A stretch of 18,648 bases of DNA from assembly GCA_934655935.1 (NCBI GenBank), contig CAKUHJ010000027.1, positions 1 to 18,648 of the forward strand. The letters are read 5' to 3'. The DNA is from an uncultured Oscillospiraceae bacterium (GTDB taxonomy: Bacteria; Bacillota; Clostridia; Oscillospirales; Oscillospiraceae). This document shows, one piece after another, positions 6,832 through 13,844 of this stretch (position 1 is the first letter of the stretch; every line of letters starts with the position of its first letter). Under the pieces are notes generated by a model that saw nothing but the letters and a program-made list of their open reading frames with translations, made no database searches and was not told where the DNA came from. The translations under genes and the position numbers were made by a program.

Positions 6832-6860
6832 GGAGCGCCGGAGTTCTGGCGCTCCTTTTT
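6832..6860 (+). terminator. Terminator or attenuator between btuF and btuC
   Basis: An 8-bp perfect stem GGAGCGCC/GGCGCTCC (6832-6839 with 6848-6855) is followed by TTTTT (6856-6860). It lies 20 bases before the btuC start and just ahead of its AAGGAGA ribosome site. It is expected to reduce, not abolish, downstream transcription, because no separate promoter for btuC is evident. Confidence 0.75.
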
Positions 6861-6879
6861 GCAAAAAAGGAGAACCATT

Positions 6880-7926
6880 ATGAAAACCCGAAGCGGACAC
6901 TTCCATCTTTGGGAATATCTGCTCTTTTCCGCCGCAGCGTTTGCGGCGATGCTGCTTTGCATCTGTCTTGGGAGCGTGGACCTGCCGCTTTCCGATACGC
7001 TTGCGGTCCTGCGGGCCATGCTGGGCGGCGGCGCGCTTCCCGATACGCTTGCCGCGTCCATCGTTCCGACCGTCCGCCTGCCGCGCGTTCTGTGCGTGGC
7101 GCTGACCGGGGCGTCGCTGAGCCTTGCGGGCGCGGCGATGCAGGGGCTGCTGAAAAACCCGCTTGCAGACGGCTCCACGCTCGGCGTCTCGTCCGGCGCG
7201 GCGCTGGGCGCGGTGCTGGCCATCGCCTTCGGCTTTTCCCTGCCCGGCTTTTCCCTGCCCGGCTTTTCCTTTGCCGGGACGACGGTGGCGGCCATTGTGT
7301 TCGCCTTCGGATCGCTGCTGGTCATCCTGGGGCTTTCCTACAAGCTTGACCGCTCACTGTCCACAAACACAATTATTCTCATCGGCGTGATTTTTTCCAT
7401 GTTTGTCTCAAGCCTGATGAGCATTGTCATCACCTTCGCCGCCGATAAGCTCCAGCAGATCACCTTCTGGACCATGGGAAGCCTGCGCGGCAGCAGCCTG
7501 CAGAACGCGGCCATGCTGGCCGTGAGCCTGCTGGTATGCGGCGCGGTGATTTTCCTCCACGCGGAAATTCTCAACGCCTTTGCCGTCGGCGAGGAAAACG
7601 CGCGCCACGTCGGCGTCAATGTCCGCAGGGCGAAGCTGGTGCTTCTGATCGCGGTTTCGGTGCTCATCGGCGTCTGCGTCTCCATCGGCGGCTCCATCGG
7701 CTTTGTAGGCCTTGTAACGCCGCATATGACGCGGCTGCTCGTCGGTCCGAACCATAAGCGCCTGCTGCCGGCCAGCTTCTTTGGCGGCGCAATTTTCCTG
7801 ATGCTCTGCGACCTCGTCTGCCGGGTGCTGCTGCGGCCGCTGGAGCTGCCCATCGGCGTGGTCACCAGTCTGGTCGGCGCGGTGGTTTTTGTCTTCATCT
7901 TCTACCGCAGCAGAAAGGAGGCCTGA
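6880..7926 (+). CDS. btuC: Corrinoid ABC transporter permease (BtuC/FecCD family)
   Basis: A 348-residue polytopic membrane protein with about ten hydrophobic helices, the size of BtuC-family permeases. Signature stretches include LPRVLCVALTGASLSLAGAAMQGLLKNPLADG near the N terminus (split here as one family hallmark, PRVL to NPLAD), SSGAALGAV, TFWTMGSLRG, VGEENARHVGV and GLVTPHMTRLLVGPNHKRLLP. It works as a dimer with the ATPase. The start at 6880 follows AAGGAGA; an upstream TTG would overlap the hairpin. Residues 118-132 are an internal repeat (GFSLP GFSLP GFSFA) encoded by a 15-bp tandem repeat, which lengthens a loop between helices. The next gene starts two bases after the stop codon. 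Confidence 0.92.
   Translation: MKTRSGHFHLWEYLLFSAAAFAAMLLCICLGSVDLPLSDTLAVLRAMLGGGALPDTLAASIVPTVRLPRVLCVALTGASLSLAGAAMQGLLKNPLADGSTLGVSSGAALGAVLAIAFGFSLPGFSLPGFSFAGTTVAAIVFAFGSLLVILGLSYKLDRSLSTNTIILIGVIFSMFVSSLMSIVITFAADKLQQITFWTMGSLRGSSLQNAAMLAVSLLVCGAVIFLHAEILNAFAVGEENARHVGVNVRRAKLVLLIAVSVLIGVCVSIGGSIGFVGLVTPHMTRLLVGPNHKRLLPASFFGGAIFLMLCDLVCRVLLRPLELPIGVVTSLVGAVVFVFIFYRSRKEA
7231..7275 (+). repeat. 15-bp in-frame tandem repeat inside btuC
   Basis: GGCTTTTCCCTGCCC occurs twice exactly (7231-7245, 7246-7260), then a third copy with two changes (7261-7275). The unit is five codons, so copy-number change keeps the frame and adds or removes GFSLP from the permease. Confidence 0.95.
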
Positions 7927-7928
7927 GC

Positions 7929-8696
7929 ATGCTGGAGGTTCAGGATCTGTGCGTACAATTCGGCAGCGCCCGTATTGTCGATCACATCAGCTTTTCCGTG
8001 CAGCCCGGGCAGTGGCTGATGATTGTCGGGCCGAACGGCGCCGGAAAATCCACGCTTCTGTCCGCCCTGACGCAGGGCACGGCCTACACGGGCGAGGTTC
8101 TGCTTGAGGGCAGGCCCGTACGCGCGATGAAAAGCGCGGAGCGCGCAAGAAGCATCGGCGTGCTTGCCCAGAATCACTTCGTCGGCTACGGCTTCACCGT
8201 GGAGGAGGTCGTGCGGCTTGGCCGCTTCAGCTATGCCTCCCGGCTCTTTTCCCGGGAGGAAAACGACGATTCTGCTATGGTGGAGGACGCGCTTACGCGC
8301 ACCGGCCTGCGCGAAAAGCGCGCGCAGTCCGTGCTGACGCTCTCCGGCGGCGAGCTGCAGAGAACCTTCCTTGCGCAGGTTCTGGCGCAGAACCCGCGGC
8401 TTCTTCTGCTGGACGAGCCGACGAACCATCTCGATCTCATCTATCAGAAGCAGATCTTCGCCCTCATCGGCGACTGGCTGAAAACGCCGGGGCGGGCGGT
8501 CGTCAGCGTTGTGCACGACCTTTCGCTTGCGCGCGCGTTCGGCACGCACGCTCTTGTCATCGACCACGGAAGGCTTGCCGCGCAGGGCCCGGCCCGCGAC
8601 GTTCTGACCGGGCAGACGCTCAACCCCATCTACGGCATGGACGTCCCGGCCTGGCTGCGCGGCCTGCTTTCGCAATGGGAGGAGCTGCCATGCTGA
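7929..8696 (+). CDS. btuD: Corrinoid ABC transporter ATP-binding protein (BtuD-like)
   Basis: A 255-residue ABC ATPase that powers the BtuC permease at the inner face of the membrane. Visible motifs are Walker A GPNGAGKS (34-41), Q-loop Q81, signature LSGGE (138-142), Walker B LLLLDEP with D162 and E163, and the H-loop histidine H196 in VVHDLSLA. The FecE/BtuD subfamily is indicated by the layout, and the corrinoid substrate by the genes around it. The start codon lies two bases after the btuC stop. The 3' end overlaps cobU by seven bases, so translation is probably coupled. Confidence 0.92.
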   Translation: MLEVQDLCVQFGSARIVDHISFSVQPGQWLMIVGPNGAGKSTLLSALTQGTAYTGEVLLEGRPVRAMKSAERARSIGVLAQNHFVGYGFTVEEVVRLGRFSYASRLFSREENDDSAMVEDALTRTGLREKRAQSVLTLSGGELQRTFLAQVLAQNPRLLLLDEPTNHLDLIYQKQIFALIGDWLKTPGRAVVSVVHDLSLARAFGTHALVIDHGRLAAQGPARDVLTGQTLNPIYGMDVPAWLRGLLSQWEELPC

Positions 8697-9214
8697 TTCT
8701 TCTGACCGGCGGCTCGGCCTGCGGAAAGAGCAGCTTTGCAGAAAGCCTGTGCGTCCGCTTCCCCGCCCCGCGCTACTATCTTGCGGCCATGCAGCCCTTC
8801 GGCCCCGGCAGCGCGGAAAAAATCGCCCGGCACCGGCAGATGCGCGCCGGAAAGGGCTTTGAGACCATCGAGCGCTACACCGATTACGCCGCGCTCCGCC
8901 TGCCGCAGCGCGGAACGGCGCTTCTGGAGTGCATCTGCAATCTGACGGCCAACGAGATGTTTGACGCCGAAGGCCGGGTCCGTGACCCGGCTGCGGCTGT
9001 GCTTTCCGGCGTCGATCGCCTGCGGGCGCAGTGCGAAAACCTGGTGATCATTACAAACGAGGTCGGAAGCGAGCTGGAAAACTACGCCGAAGGCACGCGC
9101 GCCTATCTTCGCGCACTCGGCGCAATCAACCGCAGCCTCGCCGCGCGGGCCGACTGTGTCTGCGAGCTGGTGTGCGGAATCCCCATTGTTCTGAAAGGAG
9201 CGCTGCCGGAATGA
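8690..9214 (+). CDS. cobU: Adenosylcobinamide kinase / guanylyltransferase (CobU)
   Basis: A 174-residue protein, the usual CobU length. It phosphorylates adenosylcobinamide and then transfers GMP to give adenosyl-GDP-cobinamide, the activated form for nucleotide-loop attachment. The P-loop is GGSACGKS (7-14). The segment ARHRQMR holds H48, matching the guanylylated histidine region. The conserved C-terminal block ITNEVGSELE (121-130) and CGIPIVLKG (162-170) are present. The start at 8690 follows GGGAGGAG and overlaps btuD. Its stop overlaps the cobS start (ATGA). A second, shorter copy lies after cobS. Confidence 0.93.
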   Translation: MLILLTGGSACGKSSFAESLCVRFPAPRYYLAAMQPFGPGSAEKIARHRQMRAGKGFETIERYTDYAALRLPQRGTALLECICNLTANEMFDAEGRVRDPAAAVLSGVDRLRAQCENLVIITNEVGSELENYAEGTRAYLRALGAINRSLAARADCVCELVCGIPIVLKGALPE

Positions 9215-9990
9215 TTCTGGATTGGTTTCGGTCCGTTGTGATGGCCTTTTCCATGTTTTCTGTCCTGCCGACGCCGCGCATCGCCTGGAAAAAGGAAAAC
9301 ATGCGCTACATGCTCTGCGCGCTGCCGCTGGTCGGCGTACTCATCGGCGCGGCGGCGCTCGGCTGGTTTTATCTGGCGCAGGCGCTGGAGCTCGGCACGG
9401 TCCTGTACGCCGCGGGGCTGACGCTTCTGCCGCTGGGCCTGTCCGGCGGCATTCACCTGGACGGCTTCTGCGACACGGCGGACGCGCGCGCAAGCTGCGC
9501 GGAGCCCGCGCGCAGGCGCGAAATTCTCAAGGACTCGCACACGGGCGCGTTCGCGCTGATTCACCTGTGCGTGTATCTGCTGGCCTACCTTGCGCTGTGC
9601 ACGGAGCTTTCCCGCTCGGCACACAGCGCTCTGCTGCTCGGCCTTTCGCATGTGCTTGCGCGGGTGCTGGGCGGCGCAGCCAGCGCGCTTCTGCCCTCCG
9701 CGGGCGAGGGACTGCAGTCCACGTTCCGAAGCGCCGCCTCCCGCCGCTCCGGCCTTACGTTTGCGCTCTGGCTGCTTGCGTGCCTTGCGGCGGCGCTGGC
9801 GCTTCGCCCCGCAGCCGTTCCGGCCGCCGCAATCGCCTGCGCGGCATGCTTTTTCCGGCTGCGGCACATCGCACGGCGGGAATTCGGCGGCATGTCCGGC
9901 GACCTTGCGGGCTATCTGATCACCAGCTCGGCTCTGTGGCTGCTGGCAGGACTTGTCATAACGGAAAAGGTGGTGCTTTTATGCTTCTGA
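9211..9990 (+). CDS. cobS: Adenosylcobinamide-GDP ribazoletransferase (CobS)
   Basis: A 259-residue multi-pass membrane enzyme that joins adenosyl-GDP-cobinamide to alpha-ribazole (phosphate), the last ring-assembly step of cobamide synthesis. Recognisable motifs are GGIHLDGFCDTADA (79-92), EILKDSHTGAF (104-114) and FGGMSGDLAGY (225-235), the acidic residues of which bind the metal ion in this family. Hydrophobic helices fill the rest of the protein. It overlaps cobU by four bases upstream and the short cobU-like gene by ten bases downstream. No cobT is visible nearby, so the lower-ligand activation gene must be elsewhere or absent. Confidence 0.95.
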   Translation: MILDWFRSVVMAFSMFSVLPTPRIAWKKENMRYMLCALPLVGVLIGAAALGWFYLAQALELGTVLYAAGLTLLPLGLSGGIHLDGFCDTADARASCAEPARRREILKDSHTGAFALIHLCVYLLAYLALCTELSRSAHSALLLGLSHVLARVLGGAASALLPSAGEGLQSTFRSAASRRSGLTFALWLLACLAAALALRPAAVPAAAIACAACFFRLRHIARREFGGMSGDLAGYLITSSALWLLAGLVITEKVVLLCF

Positions 9991-10337
9991 TTGTAGGCGG
10001 CGAGGCCTCCGGAAAGCGGAGCTTCGCCGAATCCCTCGGCTACCGGCCGGAGGAAATGGCCTGCGCGCTGACCGGCGCGCAGCGCGTGGTATACGGCGCG
10101 CACACGCTCGTTTCCACGCAGGAGGACGTGCTTCCCGCCCTTGCGGCGCTCCGCACGCGCGAGGTCGTCATTATGAATGAGGTCGGAAGCGGCGTGATTC
10201 CCGCCGTCCGCGCGCTGACGGTGCAGCGGGAGGCGGCAGGCCGGCTTTCGGTGCTGCTTGCGAGGGAGGCCGACTGCGTGGTGCGCATGGTCTGCGGCCT
10301 GCCGGTGCTTCTGAAGGGGACGCTTCCATGCAGATAA
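9981..10337 (+). CDS. Short CobU-like protein, internally deleted paralog
   Basis: A 118-residue protein related to CobU at both ends. The N terminus LLIVGGEASGKRSFAESLG carries a P-loop at 6-13, and the C terminus keeps IMNEVGSGV (64-72) and CGLPVLLKG (105-113). The roughly 55-residue middle of CobU, including the RHxxxR segment with the guanylylated histidine, is missing. The P-loop has R13 where Ser or Thr normally coordinates magnesium. Guanylyltransferase activity is therefore unlikely and kinase activity doubtful. It is still an intact frame, coupled by overlaps with cobS (10 bases) and cobC (10 bases), and its codon use looks like its neighbours', which argues against a decaying pseudogene. 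It could be a regulatory or accessory subunit of CobU. Confidence 0.8.
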   Translation: MLLIVGGEASGKRSFAESLGYRPEEMACALTGAQRVVYGAHTLVSTQEDVLPALAALRTREVVIMNEVGSGVIPAVRALTVQREAAGRLSVLLAREADCVVRMVCGLPVLLKGTLPCR

Positions 10338-10924
10338 CGCTCGTCCGCCACGCGCAGACCCCCGGAAACGCCCTCCGGCGCTACATCGGCTCGACGGACG
10401 AGCCGCTTAGCGAGGCCGGCCTTCTTGCCGCGCGCGCCTGCGGCGCGGACCGGAGCGTCCGCCGCGTCTTCGTCACGCCGCTGCAGCGGACCGCGCAGAC
10501 CGCGGCCCTGCTGTTTCCCGCGGCAGAGCAGATTATCCTGCCGGCCCTGCGGGAGATGGACTTTGGCCTCTTTGAGGGCAAGAACGCAGACGAGCTCTCC
10601 GCCTCCGCCGCCTACCGCGCATGGGTGGACGGCCTGTGCGAGGGCCCCTGCCCCGGCGGCGAGAGCCGCGCGGCGTTCACCGCCCGCGTTCTGGAGGGCT
10701 TTACCGCCGCAGTGACAGAGCTTCTCGCCGAGAAAGAAGAGGCCGCCGTCTTTGTGGTGCACGGCGGGACGATTATGGCCATTCTGTCCGGGCTGGCGCG
10801 CCCGGCGCTTTCCTACTTTTCCTGCGCCGTCGGAAACTGCGCCCGCGTCGCCTGCCGGACCGCCCCGGGCGAAGGGGCACTTCCCTTCACGCTCTGCGGC
10901 GTGCGCCTTCCGGCTGCGCGCTGA
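10328..10924 (+). CDS. cobC: Histidine phosphatase, probable alpha-ribazole phosphatase (CobC)
   Basis: A 198-residue member of the histidine phosphatase (phosphoglycerate-mutase-like) family. The catalytic motif is LVRHAQT with H8, supported by R7, R54 (PLQRTAQT), acid E76 (LREMDFG) and the second histidine H145 (VVHGGT). In cobamide synthesis CobC removes the phosphate from alpha-ribazole phosphate or from adenosylcobalamin 5'-phosphate. The specific role is inferred from its place as last gene of the btu-cob operon; the family alone would also allow other phosphatases. It overlaps the short cobU-like gene by ten bases and ends just before a large hairpin. Confidence 0.85.
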   Translation: MQITLVRHAQTPGNALRRYIGSTDEPLSEAGLLAARACGADRSVRRVFVTPLQRTAQTAALLFPAAEQIILPALREMDFGLFEGKNADELSASAAYRAWVDGLCEGPCPGGESRAAFTARVLEGFTAAVTELLAEKEEAAVFVVHGGTIMAILSGLARPALSYFSCAVGNCARVACRTAPGEGALPFTLCGVRLPAAR

Positions 10925-10939
10925 CCGGCCGAGCGCATA

Positions 10940-10986
10940 AAATCGCCCTCCGGGATGGACAAAGCCGTCCTCCCGGAGGGCGATTT
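10940..10986. terminator. Convergent hairpin terminator between cobC and the amidohydrolase gene
   Basis: A perfect 16-bp stem (10940-10955 with 10971-10986) has an inner 4-bp GGAC/GTCC stem in its loop. It lies between two converging genes. The stem ends in AAAT/ATTT, giving a short U-stretch in either direction (slightly better on the minus strand), so it probably stops transcripts from both sides. Confidence 0.8.
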
Positions 10987-11010
10987 CTGTCTGAACGGGC
11001 GCCGGCCCGC

Positions 11011-12357
11011 TTACGCGTCGAAGCCTGCGCGCCGGATCATGCGCTGCATGTGCACCTGCGCCTCGGCCATAATCCTTTCCTCATCAAGCGTCAGGACCTC
11101 GCGGTTTTTCATGACGAGCCTTCCGTTGATGATCGAGTCGGTGATATCGCTTGCGGCCGCACACTCGACAATCGTATTGACCGGCTTCTGCGAGGGATAC
11201 AGATGCGGCTGGTCCAGCTTCATCAGAATCACGTCCGCCGTCCGCCCCTCGGAAACCTCGCCCAGCTCGTCCGCGTGGCCGATGGCCGCGGCAGAGCCGG
11301 ACACCGCCATTTTCAGAAGCTCCGCGCACGGAAGAATCACAGGGTCAAACGAGGCCAGGCCCCAATAGGCCTGCGTGATATAGCGCAGAACCCGCATCTC
11401 ATCCAGAAGGCTCATGCTGGAGCTGCACGCGCCGTCGCTGCCGAGGCCGACGATCCCGCCGTTGGCGAGAATTTCCGGCGTTTTCGGGAAGCCGTGGTTG
11501 GAGGCGTTGCTGCGCGGGCAGTGGATGATGTTGACATGGTTTTTGCACAGGAGCTGGATGTCCTCGCTCGAGAGCATCACGTTGTGGGCCGTCACCAGGC
11601 GGCTGTTCAGAAGTCCCTTCTTCGCGAGGAAGGCGGCCGGCCGCAGCTTGTAATGCTGCAGGCAGTAGCTGACCTCGTCGCGGTGCTCACACAGATGCAT
11701 ATGCACGCCGGTATTGCGGCGGGTCGCCTCGTCGTTGACCATATCGATCAGCTCCGGGCTGCAGGTCATCAGCTGCCGCAGGGCGAAGAAAACGTCAATC
11801 CGGCCCTCGCCCGCGCCCTGATAGGCATTGTAGAGGTCGATCGTGTGCGCGATGGCCTCGGCCGCCGTCTCCTTCATCGCGCCGACGATGGCGTTGCCCG
11901 TATCCATGGTGGACTTTGCGATGGCCGCGCGCATACCGGAGGCCAGGACCGCCTCAATGGCGCGGTCCATGTGCACGCCGCCGCTGTCCAGAAAGCCGGT
12001 TGTACCGCTCTTGATCATCTCCAGGCAGGCAAGCTGCGTGCTGATATAGGTGTCCTCCGGCTCCAGACGGCTTTCAAACGGCACAAGAAAGCGCGTCCAG
12101 ACCATGGGGTATTCGTCGTTCGTGCGTCCGCGGAGCAGGTGCTGGCAGACGTGCACATGGCCGTCGATGAAGCCGGGCAGCATCAGCTTCCCGCTGCCGT
12201 CCAGCACGCTCTGCGGCGCATAGGCATCCAGAAGCGCCTGCGTGGGGCCGATTTTCTCGATTTTCGTTCCGTCGATGGCAACCGAGCAGAGCTCCGAAAG
12301 CTGCATATCCGGCTTCAGAATCCGGCAGTCCCTTACAAGAATCTCACATTTTTTCAT
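11011..12357 (-). CDS. Amidohydrolase of the cytosine deaminase / TRZ-ATZ type
   Basis: A 448-residue metal-dependent hydrolase. The barrel's metal site is visible: HVH (H67, H69) in PGFIDGHVHV, HMHLCE with H221 and E224, TAHN with H258, and GSDG with D308. The small N- and C-terminal beta regions that flank the barrel are present, and the C terminus has the usual SITNGRLVM-like stretch (here DSIINGRLVMKN). Relatives deaminate S-adenosylhomocysteine, methylthioadenosine, guanine or triazines (family knowledge). The substrate here cannot be named. It is the last gene after two membrane-protein genes, 22 bases downstream of the second, suggesting that the transporter brings in its substrate. 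The ribosome site is weak (AGGGGGA and AGGA). Confidence 0.88.
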   Translation of the reverse strand: MKKCEILVRDCRILKPDMQLSELCSVAIDGTKIEKIGPTQALLDAYAPQSVLDGSGKLMLPGFIDGHVHVCQHLLRGRTNDEYPMVWTRFLVPFESRLEPEDTYISTQLACLEMIKSGTTGFLDSGGVHMDRAIEAVLASGMRAAIAKSTMDTGNAIVGAMKETAAEAIAHTIDLYNAYQGAGEGRIDVFFALRQLMTCSPELIDMVNDEATRRNTGVHMHLCEHRDEVSYCLQHYKLRPAAFLAKKGLLNSRLVTAHNVMLSSEDIQLLCKNHVNIIHCPRSNASNHGFPKTPEILANGGIVGLGSDGACSSSMSLLDEMRVLRYITQAYWGLASFDPVILPCAELLKMAVSGSAAAIGHADELGEVSEGRTADVILMKLDQPHLYPSQKPVNTIVECAAASDITDSIINGRLVMKNREVLTLDEERIMAEAQVHMQRMIRRAGFDA

Positions 12358-12379
12358 TTGTCCTGTCCCCCTGCCGCAA

Positions 12380-12841
12380 TCAGATCACGTGCGTCAGCTT
12401 GAGAACAAGATCCGCAATCAGCGCGGAGAAGAAGAAGGTTCCTGCGATGACCAGCACAGAGACCAGAATGTACTTCCAGCCCTGCTTGGTGAATTCCTTG
12501 AAGTCCTTGCCGATGGAAATACCGGCAAAGCAGCCCAGCGCCGTCGCGGGCGCCATGAAGTTGACCTTGAAGGCAATCTCGGTCAGTTTCTCGGCAAAGG
12601 GGTTCAGGGGCGAGCCCAGAAGCAGACCGAACAGTGCCACGAACAACAGTGACGGAAGCTTTACCCAGCGGCTGAGGAACTTGTTGAACGTCAGGCCGGC
12701 CAGGCCGATCAGGCTCAGGACAAATACGCCCAGCGCGGATTCCCAGACGCCCATGCCGTAGCCGACTACGTTGGACAGGATGATCAGCAGGGAGGCCAGA
12801 ATCATCAGCGCCGCCTGCGAAACAAGAAATTTCTTAACCAT
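12380..12841 (-). CDS. Small multi-pass membrane protein, probable partner of the DUF3100-like protein
   Basis: A 153-residue hydrophobic protein with four or five membrane segments (about 7-27, 33-53, 62-78, 90-108 and 124-148). No catalytic motif is visible. A short glycine-rich turn (GCFAGISIGKD) lies between the last two helices. The start codon overlaps the end of the upstream membrane gene by eight bases, so the two are translationally coupled and probably form one two-subunit transporter, as small/large pairs do in MadL/MadM or LrgA/LrgB. That analogy is structural, not sequence based. I do not recognise its family with confidence. Confidence 0.75.
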   Translation of the reverse strand: MVKKFLVSQAALMILASLLIILSNVVGYGMGVWESALGVFVLSLIGLAGLTFNKFLSRWVKLPSLLFVALFGLLLGSPLNPFAEKLTEIAFKVNFMAPATALGCFAGISIGKDFKEFTKQGWKYILVSVLVIAGTFFFSALIADLVLKLTHVI

Positions 12842-13697
12842 GGCTCTCCTCCTTCTGCGCGTCCAGCTTCTTCTGAATGGCGGCTTCCTCCGCCTCGTAA
12901 ACCTTCCGGTTGAGGACCGGGCCGAGCTTATGATAGAGCCAGGTCGTCATGGGAATGCCGATAAACGTACCAAGATACACGCCGTCCACGCCGGTCAGCA
13001 CGTCGCTGGTCGAGCCGTAGAGCATGATTTCCTCCGCAAATTCCGGGAAAAGGTTCGCAAGCGAGCCGGCGGCCGCCGTCATCATGGAGCCGCTTCCGAC
13101 GCCGGAGGCCATGCCGAGCGCATACGGATGGAACCAGCCGGTCGAGGCAATGATGCTTGCAAACAGGCTCATGAACACCGCGCCGATGATCGAGCCGATG
13201 ATATAAACGGAAAACGTACCGTAGGTCTCCGGCGCATCCGCGCCCCAGACGTCGTTGGAGAGGGCGAGGTTGCCGTCACGGTTGATGGAATACGTCGCGC
13301 CGATGGACTGCCGGCCAAGACCGAGCAGAATCGCAACCGGCAGGGACAGGCACACCGTCCCGAGGTTTCCGAGCTCCTGCAGCAGAAGCGCCGGTCCGAC
13401 CGACAGCAGCTTCTGCAGATTCGCGCCCGCGTTCAGGCCCATACGGGCCATAAACGGAGCAATGACAACCAGCACGAGATTCCCCGCGTCTGCGCATTCC
13501 TCCGTTTTGAACAGCTTCAGGATTTCCGGGCCCAGCAGGCCGCCGATTACGGTTGCAATGACCATCGGGAAAATGACAAGGCTGCCGATGCCGATGCTGA
13601 TAGACTGTGTCCCGATGGTATCCACAATCACCGCAATGACAACCGCAGCCAGAAAGATTTTCCAATAGCGCCTGCAGAAATTCTTGACTCCCTCCAT
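12834..13697 (-). CDS. DUF3100-like polytopic membrane protein
   Basis: A 287-residue membrane protein with about seven or eight hydrophobic segments and a charged cytoplasmic tail (263-287). The N-terminal stretch DTIGTQSISIGIGSLVIFP and the glycine/serine-rich ASGVGSGSMM (197-206) resemble what I recall of DUF3100 proteins. The latter motif sits like a substrate or ion site in secondary transporters. The ATG at 13697 has GGAGG eight bases upstream. It overlaps the small membrane protein gene and precedes the amidohydrolase. Uptake of the amidohydrolase substrate, or export of its product, is an inference from context; DUF3100 has no established function that I know of. Confidence 0.75.
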   Translation of the reverse strand: MEGVKNFCRRYWKIFLAAVVIAVIVDTIGTQSISIGIGSLVIFPMVIATVIGGLLGPEILKLFKTEECADAGNLVLVVIAPFMARMGLNAGANLQKLLSVGPALLLQELGNLGTVCLSLPVAILLGLGRQSIGATYSINRDGNLALSNDVWGADAPETYGTFSVYIIGSIIGAVFMSLFASIIASTGWFHPYALGMASGVGSGSMMTAAAGSLANLFPEFAEEIMLYGSTSDVLTGVDGVYLGTFIGIPMTTWLYHKLGPVLNRKVYEAEEAAIQKKLDAQKEESHG

Positions 13698-13724
13698 GCT
13701 TTTTCCTCCGTACTCTTTTTTCTT

Positions 13725-13743
13725 GCGGCAGGAAGCCCGCCGC
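13725..13743 (-). other. Small hairpin in the leader of the DUF3100-like gene
   Basis: An 8-bp stem with one G-U pair (GCGGCGGG/CCTGCCGC, loop CTT) lies upstream of the ribosome site on the minus strand. It is followed by A-rich rather than U-rich sequence, so it is not a terminator. A weak promoter-like pair (TTCTGC and TACTCT, 17 bases apart) sits just before it. Its meaning is uncertain. Confidence 0.3.
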
Positions 13744-13844
13744 GAGGATAGAGTAGCACATTTTCCCTGCGTGCAGAAGTCACCGAAACCTGTTGGTCTG
13801 CCCTACAAAAACATGAAGCCCATAAAAAAATGTCCGGCCCTCCA

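Noticed and set aside
9981..10337. Treating the short CobU-like gene as a frameshifted remnant of a longer gene
   Set aside because: Both ends of the CobU fold are in one uninterrupted frame and both junctions are coupled overlaps; no missing middle segment is found in another frame nearby.
10621..12402. A 593-codon plus-strand open frame through the cobC end and the amidohydrolase gene
   Set aside because: It overlaps two well-supported genes and runs through the convergent hairpin at 10940-10986; composition is shadow-like.
13698..13844. A clear LysR binding site upstream of the DUF3100-like gene
   Set aside because: I looked for a T-N11-A dyad near the weak promoter and found no convincing inverted repeat; the regulatory link stays inferred from position.
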